From the NCBI RefSeq assembly GCF_002487355.1, contig NZ_NTMG01000066.1, forward strand, positions 33,501 to 97,500: a stretch of DNA of 64,000 bases, in the 5' to 3' direction. A program made the position numbers and the translations under genes. Position 1 is the first letter of the stretch. Every line of letters starts with the position of its first letter. Source of the stretch: Candidatus Methanoperedens sp. BLZ2 (GTDB taxonomy: Archaea > Halobacteriota > Methanosarcinia > Methanosarcinales > Methanoperedenaceae). The notes beneath the pieces were generated by a model, which had not been told where the DNA came from, ran no database searches, and saw only the letters and a list, made by a program, of their open reading frames with translations. Positions 45,895 through 53,987 of the stretch are shown in pieces.

Positions 45895-47256
45895 TCATGA
45901 TCTTGTAGAATAACCTTTTTCCTTCCATGCTGTCATACCTCCCATAAGGTTATGCACTTTCTTTAAACCCCCGCGCGCCAGAATGCTCGCTCCAAGCCCT
46001 GACCTGTTTCCTGTGGAGCATACAGAAACAACAGGACGGTCTGATGGAAGCTCAGACAGCCTTTTCTCAAGCTCTCCCACATAAATATTCACAGCGCCCG
46101 GAATGTGACCCTGTGCATATTCCTCCTTATCGCGTACATCCACCACAAATAAATCCTCTTCTTTCAGTTTCTCATTAAGACCTTCCACAGTATACAGGCC
46201 GCTCTGTTCCAGCGGCATTCCATGATTCATCCAGTCACCAATCCCTTCGCAGAGATACCCTTTGACTTTATCAAGGCCAACCCGTGAAAGATATCGTTGC
46301 GCGGCCTCAACATCTCCCTGCCTCTCGGTCACAAGCAGGACATCCCTTTCATAACCAATAATCCAGCCTGCAAACTGAGGCAATCCTCCGAGCCATATAT
46401 TATACGAACCCTTGATATGCCCGCCTGCAAAGGAGAAAGGAGAGCGGGTATCCACTATAATGGAGTTGTCCATGCCCATAACGCCTGCAAAAGCGGGAGC
46501 ATCCATGGGCTCGACCTGACCGGGCTCAAGCAAACGCGGACCGTTCAGGTTGTGATTCGCCATTCTGGCGAAATAAGGAGGCAGCGGAATATTTTCTTTC
46601 TTTTTTCTTTCGATGAATTCCTCACGAGTGAGTCCAAGCATGGGATTAGCAGCCCGCTCGTAGCCGATTGTGCTTATTGCAATATCTGACATTGTGCCGC
46701 CGCAAGCCGAGCCTGCTCCATGTGCGGGATACACGATTGTTCCATCACCCAGAGAAAGGAGCTTCCCATGCACAGAGTCGTAAAGTATAGACGCATATTC
46801 AGCGATCTTCTCCCTGCCAGAAAGATCTGTCCGCCCCACATTGCCATAAAAAAGTGCATCTCCGGTAAAAACAGCAAGGGGTATTTCTCCGGAGGGTGCA
46901 TATAGCACAAAGCTCAGGCTTTCCCGGGAATGGCCCGGAGTCTCAATAACCCTGATCCTTATGCCGCCGATATCGAAGGTATCAGTCTCAGTTGCAGGCT
47001 CACCATAGCCAAAATTAAGTCTGTAGCTATGGATAATCCTGCAACCGGTTCGCTTTTCAAGTTCCAGCGACCCTATCAGGTAATCCTCATTGCAGTGAGT
47101 CTCAAAAACATACCGTATCCTGCAGCAGTTGCTTTTCGCGATCTTAATATACGAATCCACATCTCTTTTAGGATCGACTACGAATGCATTATTATCATTC
47201 CCTGCAATATAAGAGAAATGAGAAAGCCCTTTAGAAACAAGTCTCTCAATGAACAT
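45895..47256 (-). CDS. MBL-fold/double-rhodanese protein with altered metal motif
   Basis: The 453-residue protein resembles persulfide-dioxygenase-type fusions. A metallo-beta-lactamase domain (1-245) has ETHCNEDYLIGSLELEKRTG, TPGHSRESLSFVLY, FTGDALFYGNVGRTDL and YPAHGAGSACGG. Two rhodanese domains follow. The first (about 260-350) has no Cys where the active residue should be (LLVTERQGDVEAA); the second has VVSVCSTGNRSG with Cys413. In the usual THxHxD motif the second His is Asn56, so metal binding may be impaired or changed. A sulfur-transfer or persulfide-handling role is inferred. Confidence 0.85.
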   Translation of the reverse strand: MFIERLVSKGLSHFSYIAGNDNNAFVVDPKRDVDSYIKIAKSNCCRIRYVFETHCNEDYLIGSLELEKRTGCRIIHSYRLNFGYGEPATETDTFDIGGIRIRVIETPGHSRESLSFVLYAPSGEIPLAVFTGDALFYGNVGRTDLSGREKIAEYASILYDSVHGKLLSLGDGTIVYPAHGAGSACGGTMSDIAISTIGYERAANPMLGLTREEFIERKKKENIPLPPYFARMANHNLNGPRLLEPGQVEPMDAPAFAGVMGMDNSIIVDTRSPFSFAGGHIKGSYNIWLGGLPQFAGWIIGYERDVLLVTERQGDVEAAQRYLSRVGLDKVKGYLCEGIGDWMNHGMPLEQSGLYTVEGLNEKLKEEDLFVVDVRDKEEYAQGHIPGAVNIYVGELEKRLSELPSDRPVVSVCSTGNRSGLGASILARGGLKKVHNLMGGMTAWKEKGYSTRS

Positions 47257-47396
47257 CCACTCTCACCTCAAGAAGAAATGATCACCACTGATATTAAATG
47301 TTGTCCTCTTTCGTATGCTTGTGCAAATCGATAATAAACAATAGACTTTTATTATTCCAGACCAGTATTAATTATCATCAAAAGGGGAGAAAAATC

Positions 47397-48134
47397 ATGA
47401 ATGAAATCGAAGTTTCGGATGAGGATCTGGAAGGATACCTTGCAGCGAGAAGTTTTACCAGAACAATTGGTGAGGAGATAGTGAACAATATCAAAGTCGG
47501 CATGACTGAAAAGGAAGTAGGGGATGTTGCCTCTCTGGTTTTCAATAAGAATGGCGTGAAACAGCACTGGCACATGCCTATCATTGGTGTGGGAGAGGGA
47601 AGCACAAAATTGAGAAGTATGTATGCTCTTGTATCGAGCTATTTTACCGGACATAAGCGTATTTTGCAGGAGCACGATATTATTTTGATAGACATAGCAC
47701 CGATATACAACGGTTATCCGGGAGATTACACAATAAACCATGTAATAGGGAGCAATCCTGACCTTGAGGCTCTGGCTGTATATGCGCGTGATGTTTCGAT
47801 CAAGATTGCCGGGTATATAAAAGAGGGAATGATCGTAGCAGATGTGTTCCACCGGGCACAGGAACTTACAGGCAAAAACCCTGACTATACTTTAGCATAC
47901 CCTCCCTTTATTTCCATGGGACATCGTTTGTGCAGGATACCTCCACTATGGCAGATATTTCCTGAAGCCGGTCTTAATTATTTGCTCTTCAGAACCAATG
48001 GACCTTTTATTACATCAAGTAATAACACCCTGATGAATGGACTCTGGGTCATCGAACCTTACTTTATATATAAAGGGCGGGCCGCTAAATTCGAACAGCT
48101 TGTATTAATTGGAAAGGAGACGAGGATTCTATAA
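47397..48134 (+). CDS. M24-family (Xaa-Pro aminopeptidase-like) protein
   Basis: Start is the ATG at 47397 with GGGGAG eight bases upstream; an in-frame extension to 47298 is unlikely. The 245-residue protein has the C-terminal pita-bread fold: ILIDIAPIYNGYPGDYTINH with two candidate metal Asp residues near 99-109, PPFISMGHRLCRIP (His near 180), WVIEPYFIYKGRAAKFEQLV (two Glu near 221 and 232). It lacks the N-terminal domain of full prolidases. Substrate unknown. Confidence 0.8.
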   Translation: MNEIEVSDEDLEGYLAARSFTRTIGEEIVNNIKVGMTEKEVGDVASLVFNKNGVKQHWHMPIIGVGEGSTKLRSMYALVSSYFTGHKRILQEHDIILIDIAPIYNGYPGDYTINHVIGSNPDLEALAVYARDVSIKIAGYIKEGMIVADVFHRAQELTGKNPDYTLAYPPFISMGHRLCRIPPLWQIFPEAGLNYLLFRTNGPFITSSNNTLMNGLWVIEPYFIYKGRAAKFEQLVLIGKETRIL

Positions 48135-48139
48135 AAACT

Positions 48140-48277
48140 GTGATAACGGATGCTCTTTGCCCTTTTTGCGGTTGTTTATGCGACGATATCACAATTGTAG
48201 TTGAGGATAATAATCCGGGCGAGACAGCAGCCAATGATGTACTTTACCTGAATGAGGTGGAGATATTAAATTATTAG
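48140..48277 (+). pseudogene. fwdB: Truncated formylmethanofuran dehydrogenase subunit B start
   Basis: A GTG six bases after the M24 stop opens a 45-codon frame with ALCPFCGCLCDDITIVVEDN, the N-terminal Fe-S motif region of FwdB/FmdB (usual form CPFCG-x-x-CDDI). The homology ends after about 25 residues and the frame stops at 48277. The rest of the roughly 430-residue subunit is not in the window, so this is a broken copy. The fragment lies just before the repeat-bounded HD/YwgA-like unit. Confidence 0.65.
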
Positions 48278-48337
48278 CTACTGAGGGTACAAAATTTCCT
48301 CTTATCCAGCTTTGCACCTAAAGGACTGTTTTTGAGC

Positions 48338-48364
48338 GACTTTAGATGCAGGCAACATACTTTA
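48338..48364 (+). repeat. Imperfect direct repeat, copy 1 (partner 50758-50784)
   Basis: GACTTTAG..GCAGGCA.CATACTT matches the copy at 50758 at 23 of 27 positions. The two copies flank the HD and YwgA-like genes, which suggests that the pair was inserted as a unit. Confidence 0.5.
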
Positions 48365-48425
48365 AGGGGCAGATTAGTTTTAAATGCTTATGATGAACAG
48401 TCTTTATATAATTAGAGAACTTCAA

Positions 48426-49919
48426 TTAATCCTTCAAATTAGCATTTATTCGTTCTTTATATTCTTCATTTTTTGTATATAATCGGTTGATTTTTAACTT
48501 ATAGTTACTTAGAATATGTATTATCGACGTATTATCATCAACTAAATACTCTGTTCTTTTTTTACCTGTATCATAATCAGGATTCTTAATGATCTTAATA
48601 CTTTGATCCTTATCTGCGAACGGATAGTCAGGTTCGCCTAATCCTCTGTACGGGCTAAGCTCGGTAATAGGGAGATTTTTCTCAAATGGAATATACCAAC
48701 ACTCCTCAATTTTAGCTGCTTTGACAATAGATTCCCCAACGATCGGATATAAAAATTCAGATGGAAACTTATCATTTAGTCCAATTAATTTTTGTTCCTC
48801 TTTAGCTTGTTTCAGAGTTTTACGCTTTAATATATTATCTATAAGTTCAATTAAATAATCATCTTGTATATTATAATCCGTATCAGAATTCCAATCTCTT
48901 TTGGCATGGGCTACATCATTTAGTGTGTTAAAAAAATACGAATCATTGTACTCCAAAAATTTTTTCGACGATTCAATGTCTTTGAATAAATCAATTAAAT
49001 CGAAATAAGAGGATACTACTTTTCTTTCCATTAATCCCCTATATACTTCCTTGGCCATCCACTCAAATGCAACTGTCGCTTTGTGGTAGATTACAGTGCT
49101 GTAAAAGAAGTATCTGCACATTAGATAGTGCTCTACGGCTTTTCGAGCCTTTTCATTGACAGCAAATCGATTCTCTTCTGGCACATATACAAGATTTCGT
49201 ATGATTTGATCCATATCAAAGATGCCGTATATAACCCCTGTTTCTTGAGAATCCCGCAATAGATAATCAAACCTATCTGCGTCTAATTCTGAATGAATTA
49301 TCAACCCTTCAGGGCCGGGATAAGTTCCCGCAATAATTTGCGCTATATATCGTATCTTATCTTCAGAAAATCCCCCATCTTTCAGAATATTAAAAATTTC
49401 GGTCTGAAAAATCACTATAGATGCCATCCTCTCGTGGTGGGCAAAATCGGCAGAGGCGTTTCTATTGATGTGAAGTTCACAATTTAAATCATGAACTTTA
49501 TGGCCAGTTAAAACAATGTTACCACTTTTTTCGATATTTATTGAGACTTCACTAGTTTTTATCTTTGATTTTGCATCTTCTTTAACAACACTTTCCACAA
49601 TATGAGATAAAGGATAGTGACCAATATCGTGAAGCAATGCTGCCATTCTGATTAATTCACGTTTCTTAGAAAATATATCATTTTCTTCTTGAAGGCTAAT
49701 TACTATCTTGTCTGCTATCTGTAATACACCTAAAGAATGGTTAAATCTATTATGCAAAGCACCAGGGAAAACATAGTCTACGAATCCCAATTGTCTTATA
49801 TTACGCAATCTTTGAAAAAATGGTGAATCGATAATTTTACTTTCTAATTCTGTTACTTTTATAAATCCATGAACATTATCATAAAATTCCCTAAACGGCT
49901 TAATTTTATCTATAGCCAT
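48426..49919 (-). CDS. HD-superfamily phosphohydrolase (COG1078-like)
   Basis: The 497-residue protein has the SAMHD1/dGTPase-like HD order: IKVTELESKIIDSPFFQRLR and GALHNRFNHSLGVLQIA at the start, the HD pair MAALLHDIGHYPLSHIVE near residues 93-108, HHERMAS near 176, and SELDADRFDYLLRDS near 225. These match the COG1078 group (e.g. Bacillus YwfO) of nucleotide phosphohydrolases. A dNTP or signalling-nucleotide substrate is inferred. It lies 17 bases downstream of the YwgA-like gene on the same strand. Confidence 0.85.
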   Translation of the reverse strand: MAIDKIKPFREFYDNVHGFIKVTELESKIIDSPFFQRLRNIRQLGFVDYVFPGALHNRFNHSLGVLQIADKIVISLQEENDIFSKKRELIRMAALLHDIGHYPLSHIVESVVKEDAKSKIKTSEVSINIEKSGNIVLTGHKVHDLNCELHINRNASADFAHHERMASIVIFQTEIFNILKDGGFSEDKIRYIAQIIAGTYPGPEGLIIHSELDADRFDYLLRDSQETGVIYGIFDMDQIIRNLVYVPEENRFAVNEKARKAVEHYLMCRYFFYSTVIYHKATVAFEWMAKEVYRGLMERKVVSSYFDLIDLFKDIESSKKFLEYNDSYFFNTLNDVAHAKRDWNSDTDYNIQDDYLIELIDNILKRKTLKQAKEEQKLIGLNDKFPSEFLYPIVGESIVKAAKIEECWYIPFEKNLPITELSPYRGLGEPDYPFADKDQSIKIIKNPDYDTGKKRTEYLVDDNTSIIHILSNYKLKINRLYTKNEEYKERINANLKD

Positions 49920-49936
49920 GACCGATTTTAACCATT

Positions 49937-50425
49937 TTAATTAAATTTGGATAGATGGTCATATGCCTTTTTGATGAGGGATTCTATATTATCGATTTCA
50001 TTCAAAACAGGTTTTGCCTCTAATAGTCTCCTTCTTAAATCAGGAAACCTACCTTTTCCAGAAAAATTTGCTTTGTTGATATAATGTAATGATGCCAATA
50101 CTTCTAAATAATTTACGTTATTTATATCGTCTCCTAATTTATTCCTAAAATCGTTTAGTTCCTTAACAATACGCTCGTTGTCAATAAATACTAGATTTTT
50201 ATTCTCCTCATACACCGCATCGTCTATTTCATATAATACGTGTGCCAATGGAGATGAATATGGGCCCTTGATATACCAATTGAAACCATAACCTAAAGAA
50301 ATACCTGAAGATTGTAATAGATAAATAATCTTTTGGTATTGGATACGTCTATCGAATTGTGACATATTGGGTTTCCCTAATCCTATAACATCTAATACTT
50401 TACACAATACCTCCTTTTGTGTCAT
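49937..50425 (-). CDS. YwgA-like protein, partner of HD gene
   Basis: The 162-residue protein contains RRIQYQKIIYLLQSSGISLG and GFNWYIKGPYSSPLAHVLYE, the helix-strand pattern shared by YwgA and the Panacea/SocA-like (DUF4065) proteins. In Bacillus, ywgA lies near the HD gene ywfO from memory, and here the same two types form one operon. Panacea-type proteins often act as antitoxins or proteolysis adaptors, so a regulatory role toward the HD enzyme is plausible but unproven. Confidence 0.65.
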   Translation of the reverse strand: MTQKEVLCKVLDVIGLGKPNMSQFDRRIQYQKIIYLLQSSGISLGYGFNWYIKGPYSSPLAHVLYEIDDAVYEENKNLVFIDNERIVKELNDFRNKLGDDINNVNYLEVLASLHYINKANFSGKGRFPDLRRRLLEAKPVLNEIDNIESLIKKAYDHLSKFN

Positions 50426-50611
50426 TTTTTTAATATCTCCTATTTTCCTACAATATACCTCTTAAATCAATTTTATCGGACGTTGAAGGACCAATTTGAT
50501 GAAATAAGGTGATGGAATTGACGCAATTATAAGCCTTCCCTGCTTGATTTTTATCATTGTATACGTGCCTAATTTGCCCTGTATCTTTTTGCCCTTCACC
50601 TTTTATAAGAG

Positions 50612-50635
50612 TCATTGATACGTTAGTATCAATGA
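50612..50635. promoter_or_regulatory. Perfect 10-bp inverted repeat
   Basis: TCATTGATAC and its exact reverse complement are separated by GTTA. It could be an operator or a transcribed hairpin for the YwgA-HD operon, whose start is 187 bases away. It lacks a T-run of a terminator. Confidence 0.5.
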
Positions 50636-50757
50636 TGCTAATTATGTATAAAACTATCCATATAGAAATATCTTGCGTAACGGATTTCTGGATAGATATA
50701 CCAGAACTAAAATCGTTCTAATTCTTTTCTGAACCAATATGAAATAGTGGGATAGAA

Positions 50758-50784
50758 GACTTTAGGGGCAGGCATCATACTTCA
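50758..50784 (+). repeat. Imperfect direct repeat, copy 2 (partner 48338-48364)
   Basis: GACTTTAGGGGCAGGCATCA continues CATACTT-like and matches 48338 at 23 of 27 positions. Confidence 0.5.
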
Positions 50785-50913
50785 TGTGCAAGTGGGACTT
50801 TAAGTGCAAAGCTCTCTCATCCACAACATATTTATGTCTCAAAATCCATAATACTTTTGCGGTTAGTTATTGGTTAAAAGATTAATTATAATCATATATT
50901 CAGGAGGTTAGAT

Positions 50914-51222
50914 ATGAAACCGATTATCACAGCAGAACTTGAGGTTGTCGCCCTGGGGACTGGAAGCACAAGTATGAGCCCTTATATTTCCGAGGCTGTA
51001 AGAGCTATCGAAAAGTTAGGTATTAAATACCAGTTAACTCCGATGGGGACGGTAATAGAGGTATCTTCTATCGATGAAGCTTTCAATACAGCAAGAGCAG
51101 CACACGAAGCGGTTATGAAAAAAGGCGCACAGAGGGTTGTCATACATCTTACAATCGATGACAGAAGGGATACTCCAAAGGATATGGACGAGAAAATAGA
51201 ATCTGTGGAAAGTAAAATTTAG
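50914..51222 (+). CDS. MTH1187/YkoF-type thiamine-binding protein
   Basis: The 102-residue protein matches the DUF77/MTH1187 family: ITAELEVVALGTGSTSMSPY at the start, IKYQLTPMGTVIEVSSIDEA in the middle and RVVIHLTIDDRRD near the end. These ferredoxin-like dimers bind thiamine or related ligands; the physiological role is not settled. A strong AGGAGG precedes the ATG. Confidence 0.88.
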   Translation: MKPIITAELEVVALGTGSTSMSPYISEAVRAIEKLGIKYQLTPMGTVIEVSSIDEAFNTARAAHEAVMKKGAQRVVIHLTIDDRRDTPKDMDEKIESVESKI

Positions 51223-51389
51223 TCCACTTTTGTTTTTGTCCAAGCTCCACCTTCAACACAGCTATAAATTCCACCAGTGTGCCTCCTAAAATCAGGCATG
51301 TATTTATGCCATATAGTTATCCATGAGCTGCGCCTTTTGAAGACAAACCTGTATCATCTTTATTAAAACTCAGATCCAATTAATCCATT

Positions 51390-52322
51390 ATGTGGTTCGA
51401 CGCATTCCTCCTGGCTTTACAGTATCTTTTATCAGTAATACCTGCAACGATCGCAGGTATTATCCTGATGGAGCTGTTGATAGAAATGGGGTGGGTCCAG
51501 AAACTTGGCTTCATAACTGCGCCCTTCATGCGCTTCGGGCATCTCCGGGAAGAAGTCGGCGTGGGCTTCTTTGTGTCCTTTGGGTCCCCAACAGCCGGGA
51601 ATTCAATGGTGGCAGATCTTAACAAAAAAGGATTGATAGACGATAAAGAAACCCTGATTGCATCTCTTGTAACATCTTTTCCTGCAACATTCATCTTTGT
51701 AAGGGATCTTACTCCTGTACTTGTAATATTGCTTGGGACTACAGGAATCATATACCTTGGCATAGTTGTGGGAGTTGGACTTCTTCGAACAGCGATATCC
51801 CTTGCTCTTGGCCGCTTTCTATTGCCCCCTAAAAAGACTGCAATTATACAACGAGATATAAAGACGAAAAAATTCAAAGATGCGCTGCAAAGTGCAATCT
51901 TATCATCATGGGTTCCCCTGCGCAGAATTATCCCAATGATGATAATCGCTGCAATAATCGTGTTTCAGCTTATCGATATAGGTTTTTTCGATATGCTATC
52001 TGCATATCTGAAGGACCTGCCTGTTCTGAAATCTCTTCCTGTGCAAGCTCTCCCCATCATTGCAGCATGGTTTGCAAGTAATGTCGCGGCATATACGATA
52101 GCAGGTAAGCTTTTAACTGATGGCATGATGACATCAAAAGAAATCGTGATAACGTTGCTCCTGGGCCGGGTGCTTTCAAGCATGGTGCGCCTGCGATTCA
52201 CCATTCCTTATTATACAGGGATTTTCTCTCCTAAATTGGGAATGCAAATAATGCTTCTTGCCACACTGATGCAAGAAGGATTAACCATAATTGTCATCGC
52301 CTTTCTTTCAGTCTTCTGGTAA
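51390..52322 (+). CDS. Nucleoside-recognition (Gate) domain membrane protein
   Basis: The 310-residue membrane protein has two Gate-type halves, each with GF-x-P-G/AGNS-like segments (VGVGFFVSFGSPTAGNSMV near residue 57; PIIAAWFASNVAAYTIAGKL near 225). It resembles SpmA/SpmB-related and FeoB-core proteins. The transport substrate is unknown. Confidence 0.8.
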   Translation: MWFDAFLLALQYLLSVIPATIAGIILMELLIEMGWVQKLGFITAPFMRFGHLREEVGVGFFVSFGSPTAGNSMVADLNKKGLIDDKETLIASLVTSFPATFIFVRDLTPVLVILLGTTGIIYLGIVVGVGLLRTAISLALGRFLLPPKKTAIIQRDIKTKKFKDALQSAILSSWVPLRRIIPMMIIAAIIVFQLIDIGFFDMLSAYLKDLPVLKSLPVQALPIIAAWFASNVAAYTIAGKLLTDGMMTSKEIVITLLLGRVLSSMVRLRFTIPYYTGIFSPKLGMQIMLLATLMQEGLTIIVIAFLSVFW

Positions 52323-52365
52323 TCGACGATTATATGACACAAAAGGAGTATCAAAAGAATTTAAG

Positions 52366-52473
52366 TGCTCCGATCGGGATTTGAACCCGAGTCACTGGCT
52401 ATCTTTATTTCAGCACCTGTTGGCGCTTAAAACTTGAAAGGCCAGAATGATTGGCCTGCTACACTATCGGAGC
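52366..52473 (-). tRNA. tRNA-Glu (UUC) with intron
   Basis: Acceptor strands GCTCCGA (52473-52467) and TCGGAGC pair, followed by discriminator A at 52366. The T arm CTCGGGTTCAAATCCCGA is intact. The anticodon stem CTGGC/GCCAG encloses loop CTTTCA|A with anticodon TTC. A 34-base intron (52401-52434) lies at the canonical site between positions 37 and 38. The mature tRNA would be 74 bases. A TATA-like cgttaaatag lies about 27-36 bases upstream on the minus strand. Confidence 0.88.
52401..52434 (-). other. tRNA-Glu intron
   Basis: These 34 bases interrupt the anticodon loop after the base 3' of the anticodon. GCGCC and GGTGC within it can pair, consistent with a bulge-helix-bulge-type splice structure cut by the archaeal tRNA endonuclease. 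Exact borders may shift by one or two bases. Confidence 0.7.
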
Positions 52474-52643
52474 ATAGTAGGCCTAATAATACACCAGTCT
52501 ATTTAACGGTTTGGTAGAAAAAAAATATTGTGCAGTCCCGAGAAAATTATAAGAAAGATTAAAAGTCTAAAATGCTGCTAATTTTCAAATTTCAGTCGAT
52601 ATATTTATATAGTGCAAAGAAGGGTTTTTAGTATGGTGTCGAA

Positions 52644-53369
52644 ATGGAAGATAAATGTCCGAAATGCGGTGAAACTCTCATAACCAGGACCATTAAGAAA
52701 AAAATAGGTCCTGGCAGTATTGAATATCCGGTTGCCCAGACATGTCCGAAATGCAATTGGAACAAAGACCTGACAGGTGCAGGAGATGTAGTTGCAAAAC
52801 CTGTGATGCAAGATGCAGATGAAGCTAAAAAAGAGAAAAAAGAAGAGAAAAAAGTGCAAATAACATCCCAGGTAAAACCACTGGATTTGACTGGCACTGG
52901 CACATCTAAACCAGCAGCTTCTCCATCCAGTATCAATTCGCTGATCATGATTGTTCTGGCAATCCTCGTTGTAGGTGCTATTGCATGGGTATTTTTCGTG
53001 GATCCGACTGAAGAAAAACAGGATGATCCGGTTGCGACCCCAACGCCAATAATTACCAGTACTCCTGTTCTGACTCCGGCAGCTACAGTTGTTCCGGAAG
53101 TTAAGGCATCAGGAAAGCAGATATCAGTGAGACTGGAAACAAATAGAGGTATTAATCCAAAATCAGTCACAATAAAAGCCGGCGATGAAGTTGTATGGAT
53201 AAATGATGGAACATACGCAGTTACTCTCGTAAGTTCCGATGATCTTTTTGAAGATAAACTCCTGAATAATGACAAACGCACAAATTATACATTCAAGACA
53301 TCCGGAAATTTCAGTTTCTATCTTAAAAATGATAAAAACCTGGCCGGAACTATAATAGTTGAAACTTAA
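52644..53369 (+). CDS. Zinc-ribbon membrane protein with cupredoxin-like outer domain
   Basis: The 241-residue protein has an N-terminal zinc ribbon (CPKCGETL and CPKCNWNKDL), a Lys/Glu-rich linker, one transmembrane helix (INSLIMIVLAILVVGAIAWV), a Thr/Pro linker, and a C-terminal cupredoxin-like sandwich (NPKSVTIKAGDEVVWINDGT). The Cys-His-Met copper ligands are missing. Its outer half parallels that of the lipoprotein at 17783-18724. The function is unknown; a signal link between the cytoplasmic ribbon and outer domain is conceivable. Confidence 0.8.
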   Translation: MEDKCPKCGETLITRTIKKKIGPGSIEYPVAQTCPKCNWNKDLTGAGDVVAKPVMQDADEAKKEKKEEKKVQITSQVKPLDLTGTGTSKPAASPSSINSLIMIVLAILVVGAIAWVFFVDPTEEKQDDPVATPTPIITSTPVLTPAATVVPEVKASGKQISVRLETNRGINPKSVTIKAGDEVVWINDGTYAVTLVSSDDLFEDKLLNNDKRTNYTFKTSGNFSFYLKNDKNLAGTIIVET

Positions 53370-53686
53370 ACCATAGTCCAGTCAAGCTGGAATCCATCAA
53401 GGGTCATGAGGATTATCTTCTGCTTCAGGCCAGGCAGATCATAAGGTAACTCTTCAAACCCTACATATAATTCATCACCCGGATTTATTTCCGGGGGTGC
53501 ATTGGGTGTTTTGCCGAAAAAGTATTTCTTGTCTGCCTTTCCATCTAATACAACTACATTTCTCCAGCCTTTTGCCTGTGCTACCCGTACAACAGTACAT
53601 TTCCTTTTGAATTTCTTTAAAGTTTTTTTCACTCCACCGATCTCGGTTTCAGTAGTCTGGATCACATCAGTATCATTTTCTGCCAT
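53366..53686 (-). CDS. Small basic protein, unknown
   Basis: I start at the Met of MAENDTDVIQTT. The 106-residue protein is basic and beta-rich (KKTLKKFKRKCTVVRVAQAK; GDELYVGFEELPYD). It could be a small nucleic-acid or chromatin-associated protein, but no family is recognised. The stop overlaps the convergent gene by 4 bases. Confidence 0.6.
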   Translation of the reverse strand: MAENDTDVIQTTETEIGGVKKTLKKFKRKCTVVRVAQAKGWRNVVVLDGKADKKYFFGKTPNAPPEINPGDELYVGFEELPYDLPGLKQKIILMTLDGFQLDWTMV

Positions 53687-53755
53687 TTTTATCACACCAT
53701 AAGAACCTTGATATACCAGCTTATGTATTAAACCATACTATTAAAGGTGATACTT

Positions 53756-53974
53756 ATGGGACTTCCAGCAACCAAACGTTATCTGATCGAATTATTGCAC
53801 ATGCATAAACTTACTTATGAACAAGTAGCTAAATATGCGGATTTACCTGTTGAAAGGGTAAAAGCCATAAAGAAGGGTGAAGAACCCACGGATATAGAAC
53901 AATACAAATTAAAACAGGTAGCTTTTTCCTTATCCGAGCTTCGTTCGAAAGATACAGGCGAAACGATGGATTAA
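53756..53974 (+). CDS. Small helix-turn-helix protein upstream of hef
   Basis: I use the second Met (MGLPATKRYLIELLHMHKLT), seven bases after GGTGA. The 72-residue protein has a helix-turn-helix-like LTYEQVAKYADLPVERVKAI, as in XRE/Cro-type domains, and an acidic tail. It lies 13 bases before hef on the same strand and may be cotranscribed with it. Confidence 0.65.
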   Translation: MGLPATKRYLIELLHMHKLTYEQVAKYADLPVERVKAIKKGEEPTDIEQYKLKQVAFSLSELRSKDTGETMD

Positions 53975-53987
53975 ATAAAATATAAGA

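Larger units (their letters stand above)
50426..50913. other. Intergenic region with palindrome and repeat
   Basis: No gene is supported in these 488 bases. It contains a perfect 10-bp palindrome (TCATTGATAC-gtta-GTATCAATGA, 50612-50635), the second copy of the imperfect direct repeat (50758-50784) and AT-rich promoter-like DNA. An aggagg ribosome-binding site lies at 50902-50907, before the thiamine-binding gene. Confidence 0.5.
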
